A stretch of DNA of 64,000 bases. It comes from a virus. Positions 14,991 to 24,736 of the stretch are shown piece after piece. The position numbers and the translations under genes were made by a program. Numbering within the stretch: the stretch's first letter is position 1; each line of letters begins with the position of its first letter. Below the pieces are notes generated by a model that was not told the origin of the DNA, did no database searches, and saw nothing but the letters and a program-made list of their open reading frames with translations. Location of the stretch: positions 19,577-83,576 of the IMG/VR virus record IMGVR_UViG_3300017917_004642, one strand, 5' to 3'.

Positions 14991-16904
14991 ATGCCAGGAA
15001 GCCAATTCCAAGGAACAAATACACCAACCCCAGGAAATACTTTTTCAGTAGCAGATGGATTATTAAATCCAACTCTAAAAGAGTATTGGTTTGGTTCTAG
15101 GGAAGCTGCCCAGCAAGAGATATCTGCTGATATAACTTCTCGGTGGTCAAACTTAGGTAGTGCAAATCCATTAAAGGGTCCAACTGCAAGATCGTTATTT
15201 TATAATGCTGCAAATCTTTATGGTGACGACGCCAAATATGGACAATTTCTCTTTTATTCTTTTTCTAATAACCAGAATACTTTTAGACAAGAATACTATC
15301 AATCAGAGCAAACTGAATTTAATCCATTTATTTCTTCTGTTGCTTCTAAAAACCCATCTGCCGGTGCTTTAGTCAGGGAAACAAACAACAATCTTACTGC
15401 AACACAAAGTGACCAAATTGGTAACGATGTGAATACTGGAAATAATACCATTGGTAATCCAAGTAAAATTATAGGCGGAGCATCGGCTCCCTATTACTGG
15501 AGAGATTTTTTATATTGCAAGTACTATGGTGCAATTCCAAATAACTACATGATTACTTTAAGAAGATTCCCTGCTCCAATGCGGGACAATCTATCAATCC
15601 CAACACAGTTGTTACAAAGTAATCTTTACAGAAAAAAAGGAGCAGGAAGACCTGTAGCACAGGCAGTTACCTGGTGGGGACCAAATACCGGAAACAGCTT
15701 AAATGATGTAGTTTCATTTACTACCGGATTAAATTGGGATTCCAAAACTCAAGCTGAGATAGCAAATGTCGAAGGATTTGATCAGGGATTCTTTAAAACT
15801 GTTTTAGGTAGGGCTTTTGGAGCGGCAGCAGGAGCAGTTGGTGGAGCTGGTGTTTTAGCAGCAATGGGAGATGCAGCATCTGTAGTAATTGCTTCAACTG
15901 ATAGCGGAAGATCTGAAATTACGATGCCTAAGATCAACCAGGCTTTGCGTGATAAATTCAGCACAAACAACGGTCCATTATCTGATTTCATTTTTAATCC
16001 AGTAGATACAGTCGATTCAACTTATTTCAGAGCAAGAGGGCTTAATTTTCAAGCTGGCCCAATTGATTTAAAATTCCACTATGAACTAACTTCTGTTGGT
16101 GAGGTTAACACCAAAGCTGCAATGGTGGATATTATCGGAAATCTATTAGCACTTGGAACAAACTATGGAAACTTCTTAACCCCAGACGTTAGATACGATA
16201 ATGGGTTTCCTGCTATTGGATTCCCTGGTGGCGATAAAGGTCTATTCAAATTTTATTCTGATCCATTAGGTTGGACAAAAAAAGCAATTCAGTATTTAGC
16301 AGATCCTAACGGTACAACTAATGAAGATCCTGAGTTGGAAGAATTTAGAAGAGCACAGACCGAAATTGACCAGTCTGTTCAACAATTGGAAAGTGTAATT
16401 AGCCAAATTTCATCCGAAGGTGGGGACTTGGACAGTTTAGCAAAACAACTTGACGGACCATTGGGTAATATTCTTGCTTATGCACTTGCTGACGATCTTA
16501 TTGAAAAGGTTGCAGTTCCTTTATCTTTGAAGACCGGAGCTCCTGTTGGAGAATGGCATCTTGTAGTTGGCAATCCGATGAACCCTGTTGCTATGATAGG
16601 AAACCTCATCTGTAAGGGAGTTAAGATTGAATTTGGCGAAGTTTTAGGACCTGACGATTTTCCAACCGAGGTTATTGCAACTTTCACTTTAGAACACGGC
16701 AGAGACAGAGAAAGAGGCGAAATTGAGTCAATGTTCAATCGTGGAGATGGAAGATTATATCAAAGTAATTTACCAACTTATTCGAATACGCAATCCCTTG
16801 CAAACGTTGCACTTACTGACGGTAGCAGTATACCTGTAGATCAGACTGATTCTACACTCTCGAATCCTTATGGGTTCTTCAACGATTTCCAATTTGGTAA
16901 CTAA
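14991..16904 (+). CDS. Large baseplate/tail structural protein
   Basis: The 637-residue product is not assigned to a T4 gene. It is Asn/Gln/Gly-rich, as tail proteins often are, with aromatic patches (PYYWRDFLYCKYYGAIP near residue 165). An Ala/Gly-rich hydrophobic stretch lies near residues 267-303. A conserved-looking beta domain follows near 515-580 (EWHLVVGNPMNPVAM), with an Arg/Glu-rich end. It is the first gene of a tightly packed set (gaps of 2-5 bases in its first members) that includes gp53-, gp27- and gp5-like proteins, which argues for a baseplate role. Confidence 0.6.
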   Translation: MPGSQFQGTNTPTPGNTFSVADGLLNPTLKEYWFGSREAAQQEISADITSRWSNLGSANPLKGPTARSLFYNAANLYGDDAKYGQFLFYSFSNNQNTFRQEYYQSEQTEFNPFISSVASKNPSAGALVRETNNNLTATQSDQIGNDVNTGNNTIGNPSKIIGGASAPYYWRDFLYCKYYGAIPNNYMITLRRFPAPMRDNLSIPTQLLQSNLYRKKGAGRPVAQAVTWWGPNTGNSLNDVVSFTTGLNWDSKTQAEIANVEGFDQGFFKTVLGRAFGAAAGAVGGAGVLAAMGDAASVVIASTDSGRSEITMPKINQALRDKFSTNNGPLSDFIFNPVDTVDSTYFRARGLNFQAGPIDLKFHYELTSVGEVNTKAAMVDIIGNLLALGTNYGNFLTPDVRYDNGFPAIGFPGGDKGLFKFYSDPLGWTKKAIQYLADPNGTTNEDPELEEFRRAQTEIDQSVQQLESVISQISSEGGDLDSLAKQLDGPLGNILAYALADDLIEKVAVPLSLKTGAPVGEWHLVVGNPMNPVAMIGNLICKGVKIEFGEVLGPDDFPTEVIATFTLEHGRDRERGEIESMFNRGDGRLYQSNLPTYSNTQSLANVALTDGSSIPVDQTDSTLSNPYGFFNDFQFGN

Positions 16905-16909
16905 TAATC

Positions 16910-17509
16910 ATGCTTAACATAGATACACTTTACAGAAATAAAAGTATATTTAATCCCAATAAGGAGTTACAGAACCAAGGGGTTGGTATATGGGATCTTA
17001 CTGGTGGATCCATGTCATATAGAAACATTAATCTTAAGATAACCGGATATCAGCTGGTTAGAGAAGAGTTTCAAATGAGACCGGACCAGATTGCTTTCCA
17101 AACGTACGGTGATCTTTCCTACACGGGTTCTCTGATGAAGATTAATGGTATATCAAACCCATTTGCAGTCAAAGAAGGAAATCTTTTTGTGATACCTACA
17201 CAAGAAAGAATTGATGCTGCATTCGATCTTAAGCAAGCAACTATTTTGCAGTCTAATACTACTAGTAACCCAAACCAGCAATTTAGGAATATTCAAGAGC
17301 AAAAGAAATTTAAGATCAGTAATTCTAGACAAAAGTTTCTTGAACTCAGAGGTAAAGCTAAAAATCCAGTTGCACAAATTATACCTTCCAACTTAACACA
17401 AGCAGGGGAAAGACAAACTGTTAGAACTAATGTTGTAATTGGACTTGCACCTGATGTAAGCAATGCAGCACCAAATCCAGCAGGAAATCTTAATTCCAAT
17501 CCGACATAA
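16910..17509 (+). CDS. 53: gp53-like baseplate wedge protein with LysM-like segment
   Basis: The 199-residue protein is close to T4 gp53 in size (about 196). Residues about 55-96 read as a LysM-like unit: RPDQIAFQTYGDLSYTG, then MKINGISNPFAVKEG and L-F-V-I-P. This is the usual order of the LysM fold used by baseplate wedge proteins rather than for cell-wall binding. The C-terminal half is Asn/Gln-rich and probably extended. It lies between a large baseplate protein and the gp27-like hub protein. Confidence 0.6.
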   Translation: MLNIDTLYRNKSIFNPNKELQNQGVGIWDLTGGSMSYRNINLKITGYQLVREEFQMRPDQIAFQTYGDLSYTGSLMKINGISNPFAVKEGNLFVIPTQERIDAAFDLKQATILQSNTTSNPNQQFRNIQEQKKFKISNSRQKFLELRGKAKNPVAQIIPSNLTQAGERQTVRTNVVIGLAPDVSNAAPNPAGNLNSNPT

Positions 17510-17511
17510 TT

Positions 17512-19014
17512 ATGGCAGCAGAGGATATTGTCATACAAAACATTGCCAGAACCAGCATCCAAATAGATGAACTCGTAGTTCCAAATAGAACTGGAGGTCC
17601 AAACGCTGGTTTAGATGACGCACTTATGGACGCCGATGATAAATCATTCGGTGGTTATAGACCTGTAGTTTTCATCAACGGGTATTATGTTGAAAAATAC
17701 CTTGAATTCTTTGAACTTGACATGACTGGATTTTTGCCTGTTATAAGATTTAAATTCACAATGGGAAATCCACTTTTTATAAGTGTTAACTATCCAACTG
17801 ATGGTGACATAGTGTCTGTGTATTTTAGATCCTGGGTAAGCGTTTATAGACCATTAAGAATGGATTTTAATGTTCTAAGCGTGAGATCTTCTCCATCCGA
17901 GAACTCTGAGGGGACAGGTCTTACTTTCACCATATTAGGCGAGACTAGAATTCCTGGTTTATATAATGAGGTTTCGAAAGCATTTAGAACAAGAACATCG
18001 TACGATACACTCTTTGACATCTCTCAGGATTTAGATCTTGGGTTTTCGACAAACGAAGCCGAGGTTGTTGATACTATGACCTGGATCTGTCCAAATTTAT
18101 CCTATTATGATTTCATCAAGGAGGTTGTGAGCAGATCTTATAAAGATGATAGAAGCTTCTTCACATCCTTTATCGACGGGTACTACAATCTAAATTTCGT
18201 AAATCTGAACAATCAGCTAAGTACTAATGATGTAGCACAGACATGCAAAGTAATTAGAGGCTTAAGAACAGGAACTGCTGATGATACTGCATTTGCTAAA
18301 ACCGAATTAAGCGAAGTAGAAGTTGGCTTGCTACTGACCAATGAAAAAGGAGCGGCAGATTTACCATTCTATATTTCTGGTTATACGTTGCTTTCAAAAG
18401 CTGGAAACGTGACAAATCACAGAGGCTATGTCCAAGAAGTACAATTTTGGGATGAAGGATTGGTAACAGACAATCCACTTGAAAGATACATTTCTTATTC
18501 CGTTGAATCCATAACAACCGAGAACGTTGGTGAAAATATGATTCTCCAAAAAGGAAGAGCAAAGGAAAATGAATATCTAAAAGAGTACAGAAAAAACTGG
18601 TATGGTGTACTAAATAATTACGCCGATGGTGGAGTGCACGAAAATTTTATTCAAGCCCTAATTCAAAACGAATTCAACAACGACGATCTTCACAAGTTTA
18701 CTCTCCAAGTTGAGACTAATTCCTATTTTGGTGGATTCTACAGAGGTCAAGTTATTCCTGTTGCAATATACGTGAATGAACAGGGAATAAGAAAGCAAAA
18801 CGCTGGAGCAAACAACAACCAAAATCCAGAGCAAAGTATTAATCCTGTATTGGATCGTTTTCTTTCTGGAATCTATGTAATTACCGGAATGCAGGTAAAC
18901 TACGACAGGTATAAAGGAATCTATATGGTATTAAATCTCAATAAAAGAGAATGGACACTTAACAGTGCTGGTCAATTCCCGAAAGCATTCCCTCTAAATC
19001 TTGTAACCGGATAA
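17512..19014 (+). CDS. gp27-like baseplate hub protein
   Basis: The 500-residue protein has the layout of gp27/VgrG-type hub proteins. An N-terminal beta domain (VVFINGYYVEKYLEF) is followed by a segment RTSYDTLFDISQDLDLGFST and then W-I-C-P-N-L-S-Y-Y-D-F-I-K-E-V near residue 195, a pattern typical of hub domains that start the tail tube. It is followed two genes later by the gp5-like spike, its usual partner. The assignment rests on motif order and context, not an alignment. Confidence 0.6.
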   Translation: MAAEDIVIQNIARTSIQIDELVVPNRTGGPNAGLDDALMDADDKSFGGYRPVVFINGYYVEKYLEFFELDMTGFLPVIRFKFTMGNPLFISVNYPTDGDIVSVYFRSWVSVYRPLRMDFNVLSVRSSPSENSEGTGLTFTILGETRIPGLYNEVSKAFRTRTSYDTLFDISQDLDLGFSTNEAEVVDTMTWICPNLSYYDFIKEVVSRSYKDDRSFFTSFIDGYYNLNFVNLNNQLSTNDVAQTCKVIRGLRTGTADDTAFAKTELSEVEVGLLLTNEKGAADLPFYISGYTLLSKAGNVTNHRGYVQEVQFWDEGLVTDNPLERYISYSVESITTENVGENMILQKGRAKENEYLKEYRKNWYGVLNNYADGGVHENFIQALIQNEFNNDDLHKFTLQVETNSYFGGFYRGQVIPVAIYVNEQGIRKQNAGANNNQNPEQSINPVLDRFLSGIYVITGMQVNYDRYKGIYMVLNLNKREWTLNSAGQFPKAFPLNLVTG

Positions 19015-19037
19015 ATAATAAAAAGAAAAACACTTAG

Positions 19038-21356
19038 ATGGGAATTCAGGCAACAGATAAAAATCGTACTCTCTTTCTCAAGGGGTTTAAACTTTCAGAC
19101 CAGGGTAAGAACGAAGATCCAACATATCTTGGATTTAAATTCGTTTTTGACTTTGGTGCTTTGCCCGTTGATCCTGAATTTGGCTGGGCACCTAGTCCAT
19201 TGTTAAGAGTGAATAATTACACTCCCGGAAACGGTGCAGGAATTGCATCTGGACTGCAGAATCCGTTTGGCCAGCCTGCTTATAATTTAGGTGGGCCTAT
19301 TTATTATTCTGCATACAATTACCTTCTACAAAGAGAAGGTGCTTTTGCTGGTACATCCAACCAAATTAAAAGAGCACAAGCACTTAGACAATTTCAGGTT
19401 TTATTGAATGACATTAACACAAATTCACCTTGGTTTTTCCAATCTGTTGAAGGTCTTAATGAATTGGAAAAAGTTAAAATATCTGGGTTTCAAACAGAAG
19501 GCGAGGTGGACGATTTCAATCCTCAGAGAACGTCAGGAAAGGTTCTAACGATAAACTGTTTGGAATCTATAAATTTAAGGATTTCCGCTTTAGCTAACCT
19601 TTACAATCAGGCAGTTTTCGATGCAGATAATATGAGATGGCTGGTTCCCAGGAACATGCGAAAATTTACTATGTGGATTTTCGTCACCGAGATTAGAAAT
19701 TTCTATAAAACTTCAAGACTTACCGGTTCTTCTACAGTCCTAGCTGCATTAGATAATCTTTCGTCTACACTAACAACGAACCGAAATCCGGGTTCGAATA
19801 TCCAGGTAAATGACACTGGCCAATATTCTGTTGATGGTTATAATCTTTCAGATCCTGTTGAAAATATGTCAGGAAATCCTGGTAACTCTTTTTCAAGCTT
19901 TGTTTCTAATGCGTTCAGTCAGTCTGGTGTTCAAAGTGACGCTCAAGCTTTTAGAAACCAATCGGATCAGAGTGGAATTAAGCCTGTCTTGATTTACGAA
20001 TGCCAGCAGTGCGAATTTGATTTCAGCGAAAGCACACCTTTGAAATCCTCTGTCGATATGGGTTCAAGCACTGCTGATCCAGAAAACCAAAGCTTTAAGA
20101 TTCACGTCGGAAAGGTTAGGATGAAAAATCAATACCCGAACATTAGGGTCGATAAGAAGCCATTAATTCTAGCAGATGGAACTTATCAGGATAGAACTTC
20201 TGTTTATGTCTATGACGATTCGTTAAGTATCGAGAGGTTGGCATCATTGGGAAATGAGCTTATTTCCAATTTTACCACAGCAGCTATTAACGACCTAGTA
20301 AATGAAGGAGTCAATCAATTTGTTAATCCTCTACTAAGCGGTGTAAACCAATCCCTTCTTGGCAACATATATTCATTCAACCCATCACAGCTTGGAAGGC
20401 TTACAAATCAGAATGGAAATTTTGCTTTTAATAATGCGCAGAATTTTTTAAATGGTGCTGCAGAAACTGGGATAGATAACATTTTCAAAGGCAACCTACC
20501 AAACCCACAAACTATGGGACTTGGAGGTCCGCAAGAAAGAGCATATCCACCAATAAATCCTCCACAGGACGTTTACCCAAATGTACCTGGGACAGATCAG
20601 GGTGTTCCAGATAGAGTATACCCAGCCCCAGTAGGAGACGCTTATCCAAATGTACCCGGACCTGATCTTGGAGTACCTGATAGAGTTTATCCTCCTTCTC
20701 AGGGAGATGCTTATCCAGATGTTCCTGGGTTTGATCTTGGAGTACCTGATAGAGTATATCCTGCACCCGGCGGTGATGTTTACGATAGAGTACCTGGACC
20801 TGATCTTGGAGTACCTGATAGAGTTTACGTAGCTCCGGGTGGAGATGCTTATCCAGATGTACCCGGTTCTGATCTGGGAGTACCAGATAGAGCATACCCA
20901 GCACCCGGCGGGGATGCGTATCCAAATGTACCTGGACCTGATCTTGGAGTACCAGATAGAAATTACACTACACCACCTTTGGGTGATGCATACGGGACTG
21001 TCCCTGGATCGGATCTAGGTGTTCCTGCCAGAAAATATCCACAGTTTAATGAGGATGTATACACAAACACTTTTACACCAGATTCTTTAAATCCTGAAGT
21101 TGTCTATCCTCCTTCAGAGTTATTGAACATAGGTGGTGAATTAAGATCCCCTGAAAATTCATTCTCTTCCCCTCCTAGTGCGGTATATCAGTCAGAAGCA
21201 TTCGCGTATCAAAGGGGTGATATAGGAAAAGTGTACCCACCGACACTTGGTGATTTTATAATAGAACCTCCATTAAATCTTGGTAATTCTAAGCCATCTA
21301 ATAAATTCAACCCAAGTCTTGGTACATTCAACCCAGACACTTCTGAAGAACAATAA
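19038..21356 (+). CDS. Baseplate/tail protein with seven 23-residue Pro-rich repeats
   Basis: The 772-residue protein has a globular N-terminal part (about residues 1-440) of unrecognised fold with aromatic-rich strands. A linker region follows, then a tandem array (residues 511-672) with the unit GDAYPNVPGPDLGVPDRVYP plus three residues. Seven units are clear and an eighth is degenerate. The repeats are regular in Pro, Gly, Asp and Tyr and should form an extended rod or flexible tether. The gene ends 2 bases before the gp5-like spike gene, so it is probably attached to the hub or spike. The N-terminal domain may be a second hub component. Confidence 0.6.
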   Translation: MGIQATDKNRTLFLKGFKLSDQGKNEDPTYLGFKFVFDFGALPVDPEFGWAPSPLLRVNNYTPGNGAGIASGLQNPFGQPAYNLGGPIYYSAYNYLLQREGAFAGTSNQIKRAQALRQFQVLLNDINTNSPWFFQSVEGLNELEKVKISGFQTEGEVDDFNPQRTSGKVLTINCLESINLRISALANLYNQAVFDADNMRWLVPRNMRKFTMWIFVTEIRNFYKTSRLTGSSTVLAALDNLSSTLTTNRNPGSNIQVNDTGQYSVDGYNLSDPVENMSGNPGNSFSSFVSNAFSQSGVQSDAQAFRNQSDQSGIKPVLIYECQQCEFDFSESTPLKSSVDMGSSTADPENQSFKIHVGKVRMKNQYPNIRVDKKPLILADGTYQDRTSVYVYDDSLSIERLASLGNELISNFTTAAINDLVNEGVNQFVNPLLSGVNQSLLGNIYSFNPSQLGRLTNQNGNFAFNNAQNFLNGAAETGIDNIFKGNLPNPQTMGLGGPQERAYPPINPPQDVYPNVPGTDQGVPDRVYPAPVGDAYPNVPGPDLGVPDRVYPPSQGDAYPDVPGFDLGVPDRVYPAPGGDVYDRVPGPDLGVPDRVYVAPGGDAYPDVPGSDLGVPDRAYPAPGGDAYPNVPGPDLGVPDRNYTTPPLGDAYGTVPGSDLGVPARKYPQFNEDVYTNTFTPDSLNPEVVYPPSELLNIGGELRSPENSFSSPPSAVYQSEAFAYQRGDIGKVYPPTLGDFIIEPPLNLGNSKPSNKFNPSLGTFNPDTSEEQ
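20568..21053 (+). repeat. In-frame tandem repeat, 69-bp unit, seven copies
   Basis: Copies start at 20568 and 20637 and then about every 69 bases; the sixth unit carries one extra codon. An eighth, degenerate copy follows to about 21122. The protein unit is better conserved than the DNA, which differs mainly at third codon positions. It lies wholly inside the coding frame. Confidence 0.9.
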
Positions 21357-21358
21357 CT

Positions 21359-22027
21359 ATGTCATCACCACGATTATACCTTGGAGAAATTGTTGATATT
21401 AACGACCCTAGAAAAGAAGGCAGGGCTCGTGTAAAAGTATTTGGCCTTTTTGATAACATCGAAGTTCAAGATACCCCTTGGGCAGATCAGATTAGCGGTC
21501 TGTCTTTTGGTAAAAATGGAAGTGGTGGAATAACAATACCTAGACTAGGGGCTGTTGTTGCAGTTGAATTTGACGGGCAGAATTACTACAAGATGTCGTA
21601 CCATTACGAAAAGGAAAGTGCTCCCGATCTTCTTGCAGAGATTGCAGATTCGTATGAAGGAGCACAATCTATTTGGTATGATGGTGATGCTCTACCCGGA
21701 CCACTTAAACTGTTTTACACCAGAAAAAAGGGAGCGGTATTCTCTTTAGGCGACGCAAAAATACAGCTTGATACACAAGACGGCGGACAACTAAGAGTTG
21801 TAATTGAAATGGGCCAGGATCAGATTAGAATGGAAAATAACAAGGTTATAATCAATTCTAATAACATTGAGCTTGGTGAGAATGCAATTCAATCTGTAAT
21901 CAAAGGAAATCTCTTCCAAACATACTTTAATAGTCATACACACATTGGGAATCTTGGAGCTCCAACAAGTCCACCAGTAATACCATCGGATCCTTCGCAT
22001 TTGTCTAATGTTTCTAAAACTCTTTAA
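21359..22027 (+). CDS. 5: gp5-like baseplate spike protein (gpV/OB-fold type)
   Basis: The 222-residue central spike protein shows an N-terminal OB-fold (residues about 5-72): LGEIVDINDPRKEGRARVKV, then DTPWADQISG and a G-V-V-A-V-E-F strand, the classic gp5/gpV pattern. The C-terminus has NSHTHIGNLGAPTSPP, the His-containing tip motif seen in gpV-type spikes. No lysozyme domain is inserted, unlike T4 gp5. It follows the repeat-bearing protein and precedes a very large tail protein with 3-base gaps. Confidence 0.87.
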   Translation: MSSPRLYLGEIVDINDPRKEGRARVKVFGLFDNIEVQDTPWADQISGLSFGKNGSGGITIPRLGAVVAVEFDGQNYYKMSYHYEKESAPDLLAEIADSYEGAQSIWYDGDALPGPLKLFYTRKKGAVFSLGDAKIQLDTQDGGQLRVVIEMGQDQIRMENNKVIINSNNIELGENAIQSVIKGNLFQTYFNSHTHIGNLGAPTSPPVIPSDPSHLSNVSKTL

Positions 22028-22030
22028 TCC

Positions 22031-24694
22031 ATGGCAATTCTTCCTGATAAAATTTTATCTGATTCTGAGATAAATTCTTTCATTGAGAGGGTAAACGCAA
22101 CTGCTGATGAGATAGTCGGTGACAGCAAATTTCAGATTACCAATTCAAGCTTGCCTGGACTAGGTCTTCTGGTCAAACTACAGATCCGTGCTTTTGAAAA
22201 GTCTATTGCTTCATCTTTTGCACCAATTTTTATTGGCGCTAAGATTATTAATGATGCTAAAGAAAGTCCGGCCAGATTTTTTTCGATCGTTAACGAAGGA
22301 ATAGATTCAGTCAACACACTGTTTAAGAACCCGATCCAATTCATTCTGGATGAAGGGATAAACAATTCGCTAAAAGAATTCCCATTCCCGATAGCTATTC
22401 TCTTCAACGGACAAACTAAAGATACCAATAGACTAAAACAGCTAATTGATTCTTCACAGCCAAGTCAAGGATCATCTCAACTGCAGGAATATAATTACAA
22501 TCTTGTATTAAATAATGCTTTGCCACCTGGTCCAGGTGAAGCTGTCTCTACAGCTACTACAGTAAACTCAATTAAAAGCATCTCAGTTAACTACCAAACA
22601 AAAACAACCGGAGAAAAAGCACCAGTACAGTTTCTTGCAGAAGGTGACACTTTTTCTGTCTCTGACGGTCTTATTACAGCAACATACAGTGTATCTTCAG
22701 TTAAACCAGACAACGAATTTGCTGTAGTGTTTCTTCAACTCGTAGCATCGGATTCGCCGAGTGCGGGAGACAATAAAACAGTAGCAATCCCTGGTTTTAG
22801 ACAATCTGGAATTTCCCTGTCGAAGAACGTCTCGTTAAGAGAATTTCTTTTACCTGACGGTAGACTCATTATACCTTTTAGTGTTCTTGGTATCGATTTA
22901 CCACTACTTTCAAACGTTGGTTTTGAAATTGGAAATTTTTCAAACCTAAAAGAAGGTAGCCCAACCAAAGATTTTGTCGTCCAGCTAGAAGCAAGAAGCG
23001 GTTTAAAGTTCAACCAGGTTTTTTCTTCTATGATAGATGGGATTTTCCCTCAGATCGATTGGGTTTCTTTAACTAATGAAAAATCCGGTTTAGACAGCAA
23101 GGCAAAAGAAACCTCTAAGGAGGAGCTAGTTTCGTTGGCTAGACTTTTACAGATTGGGACTGACAATCCGTTTTTTCTTATTAAAGTCTTACTCAATTAC
23201 ATTAAGCTTTTACTACTTCCTTTACAACTAGTGCTTGGAGTTTTCCAGTCTTTTGCTAGCCTGATTACAAGCCCAGCAAAATTAATCCAGACGGTTTTTC
23301 TGTTTATCACAGATCCTCTAAAAGCATTGTGCAATTTAATTTCTGAATCTTTTTTAACCTTTCTCCGTCCTTATCTTGAGCCGGTTGTATCTGCGGTGAT
23401 GCCTTACAGTGAAGCACTACAAGATCCGGATGATAAAAGCAGGGGTCTAAAACCTTTATTCTCTGATCTGGTCTGCGGTAAATTCTCTGGTAAATTAAAA
23501 AACTATGTTCCCAATGCCAATTTCTTTGCAACACAAAGAAATAGTTCGGAACCATCTACAACAAATCTAAATCCGCCTGTCCAACTGCCATTTACTCTCA
23601 GCGAGAATAAACAAATACCAGAACCCGGCGAAATAGTCACAAATTCTAAAAATCCATCCTCTGTAACTAATTTGAGAATCAGCACGGTTACTAATACTGT
23701 TGAAGATGGAATAGCTTACCTAGCATCTATTCAAACAGGCTCTGTTATTAGCTTATCTGTTTCTAACAAATATCAAACTTATCTAGTTACATCAAAAACT
23801 TTGCAGCAAAATAACGGACAAAGCTATTTCGAGTATCTAGTTCAACCCACTACACAATCCATAAGAAGAGGACAAAGTGGTGCACAAACACAATCTTTCT
23901 CTGATGGACTATTAGCTTCTTTAAGTGTAGATAATCCAAATAAAGCATTCCTATTCATTGTCGAGAACTACCTTCCAATAAAATTGATAGGAAGCTGGGA
24001 ATCTATTAAAGGAATACTAGCAATTACTATCTCTTTAGCAGCAGAGATTCCTTCTTTAGTTCCGGCAATTTTCAGAAGCATTTTTGCAATAGATCAGCAA
24101 ACTAATCCAACCTCTCCTGCAAACGAATCAGCAACAGACTTGCTTCTTTTGCTTGCTAACGGTGAAGACTCTTTACTTCGGGGATTGGTTGGGAATAACA
24201 GCGAACAGTATGACGAAATTGTAAGATCTATTATCGGTAACACAAATGATGTGTCAAGCTCTGGAATAGAAACCATATTTTCTAACCTATCTGATTTTCG
24301 CCAACCACAATCTCAAAGCACGATAATCTATAGAAACGACGTGAGCTCAGACGTCAGATCCGATTTTAGGTATAATGAAATTAGTCTATCTGAATTGGGT
24401 CAGAATATAAAGGGATTACTTCAGATCTATTATTCGATTAGAGATGAGAAAAATGCTGGAGGTTTAAACTACGTTAATAAAGATCGACCCGTTGGTAAGA
24501 TATATGGTGTAAAATCCGGTACTGTTGAAATCCTTTATGATGGCGGAATTTACGATGCTTTCGAAAAATTCAAACTCACGAATTCTAATCCAACTACTCT
24601 TCTTAAAACCGTTCAGGTTAAATCGCTGAGAGAAACCATCGTTAACAATCTAAATTATGCTGCAATTTATCTAGTTCCAGCTCTAGAAAATTAG
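22031..24694 (+). CDS. Large tail protein with hydrophobic helices (tape-measure or hub candidate)
   Basis: The 887-residue product is not recognised. An N-terminal helical part (residues 1-140) is followed by a beta-rich domain. A strongly hydrophobic helical stretch lies at about residues 380-460 (LLNYIKLLLLPLQLVLGVFQ and following). A Ser/Gln-rich middle and another helical region near 640-690 come next. Long hydrophobic helices inside a baseplate cluster are typical of tape-measure proteins, and T4 gp29 is both tape measure and hub part. At about 0.15 nm per residue this would match a tail near 130 nm. A wedge-protein role remains possible. Confidence 0.45.
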   Translation: MAILPDKILSDSEINSFIERVNATADEIVGDSKFQITNSSLPGLGLLVKLQIRAFEKSIASSFAPIFIGAKIINDAKESPARFFSIVNEGIDSVNTLFKNPIQFILDEGINNSLKEFPFPIAILFNGQTKDTNRLKQLIDSSQPSQGSSQLQEYNYNLVLNNALPPGPGEAVSTATTVNSIKSISVNYQTKTTGEKAPVQFLAEGDTFSVSDGLITATYSVSSVKPDNEFAVVFLQLVASDSPSAGDNKTVAIPGFRQSGISLSKNVSLREFLLPDGRLIIPFSVLGIDLPLLSNVGFEIGNFSNLKEGSPTKDFVVQLEARSGLKFNQVFSSMIDGIFPQIDWVSLTNEKSGLDSKAKETSKEELVSLARLLQIGTDNPFFLIKVLLNYIKLLLLPLQLVLGVFQSFASLITSPAKLIQTVFLFITDPLKALCNLISESFLTFLRPYLEPVVSAVMPYSEALQDPDDKSRGLKPLFSDLVCGKFSGKLKNYVPNANFFATQRNSSEPSTTNLNPPVQLPFTLSENKQIPEPGEIVTNSKNPSSVTNLRISTVTNTVEDGIAYLASIQTGSVISLSVSNKYQTYLVTSKTLQQNNGQSYFEYLVQPTTQSIRRGQSGAQTQSFSDGLLASLSVDNPNKAFLFIVENYLPIKLIGSWESIKGILAITISLAAEIPSLVPAIFRSIFAIDQQTNPTSPANESATDLLLLLANGEDSLLRGLVGNNSEQYDEIVRSIIGNTNDVSSSGIETIFSNLSDFRQPQSQSTIIYRNDVSSDVRSDFRYNEISLSELGQNIKGLLQIYYSIRDEKNAGGLNYVNKDRPVGKIYGVKSGTVEILYDGGIYDAFEKFKLTNSNPTTLLKTVQVKSLRETIVNNLNYAAIYLVPALEN

Positions 24695-24697
24695 TTT

Positions 24698-24706
24698 GAT
24701 ATATAG
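24698..24706 (+). promoter_or_regulatory. Candidate late promoter box GATATATAG
   Basis: The box lies 30 bases before the S1-like gene, immediately after the stop of the large tail protein. It is identical to the boxes at 1687, 8973 and 62171. Confidence 0.6.
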
Positions 24707-24736
24707 CAGGACTAACTTTCTTAAACAAAAATATTA

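Noticed and set aside
20512-20925. A 137-codon reverse-strand frame over the 69-bp repeats
   Set aside because: It exists only because the repeated sense codons lack stops in that frame; the product is low-complexity and has no start context. The forward frame has a real gene on both sides of the repeat.
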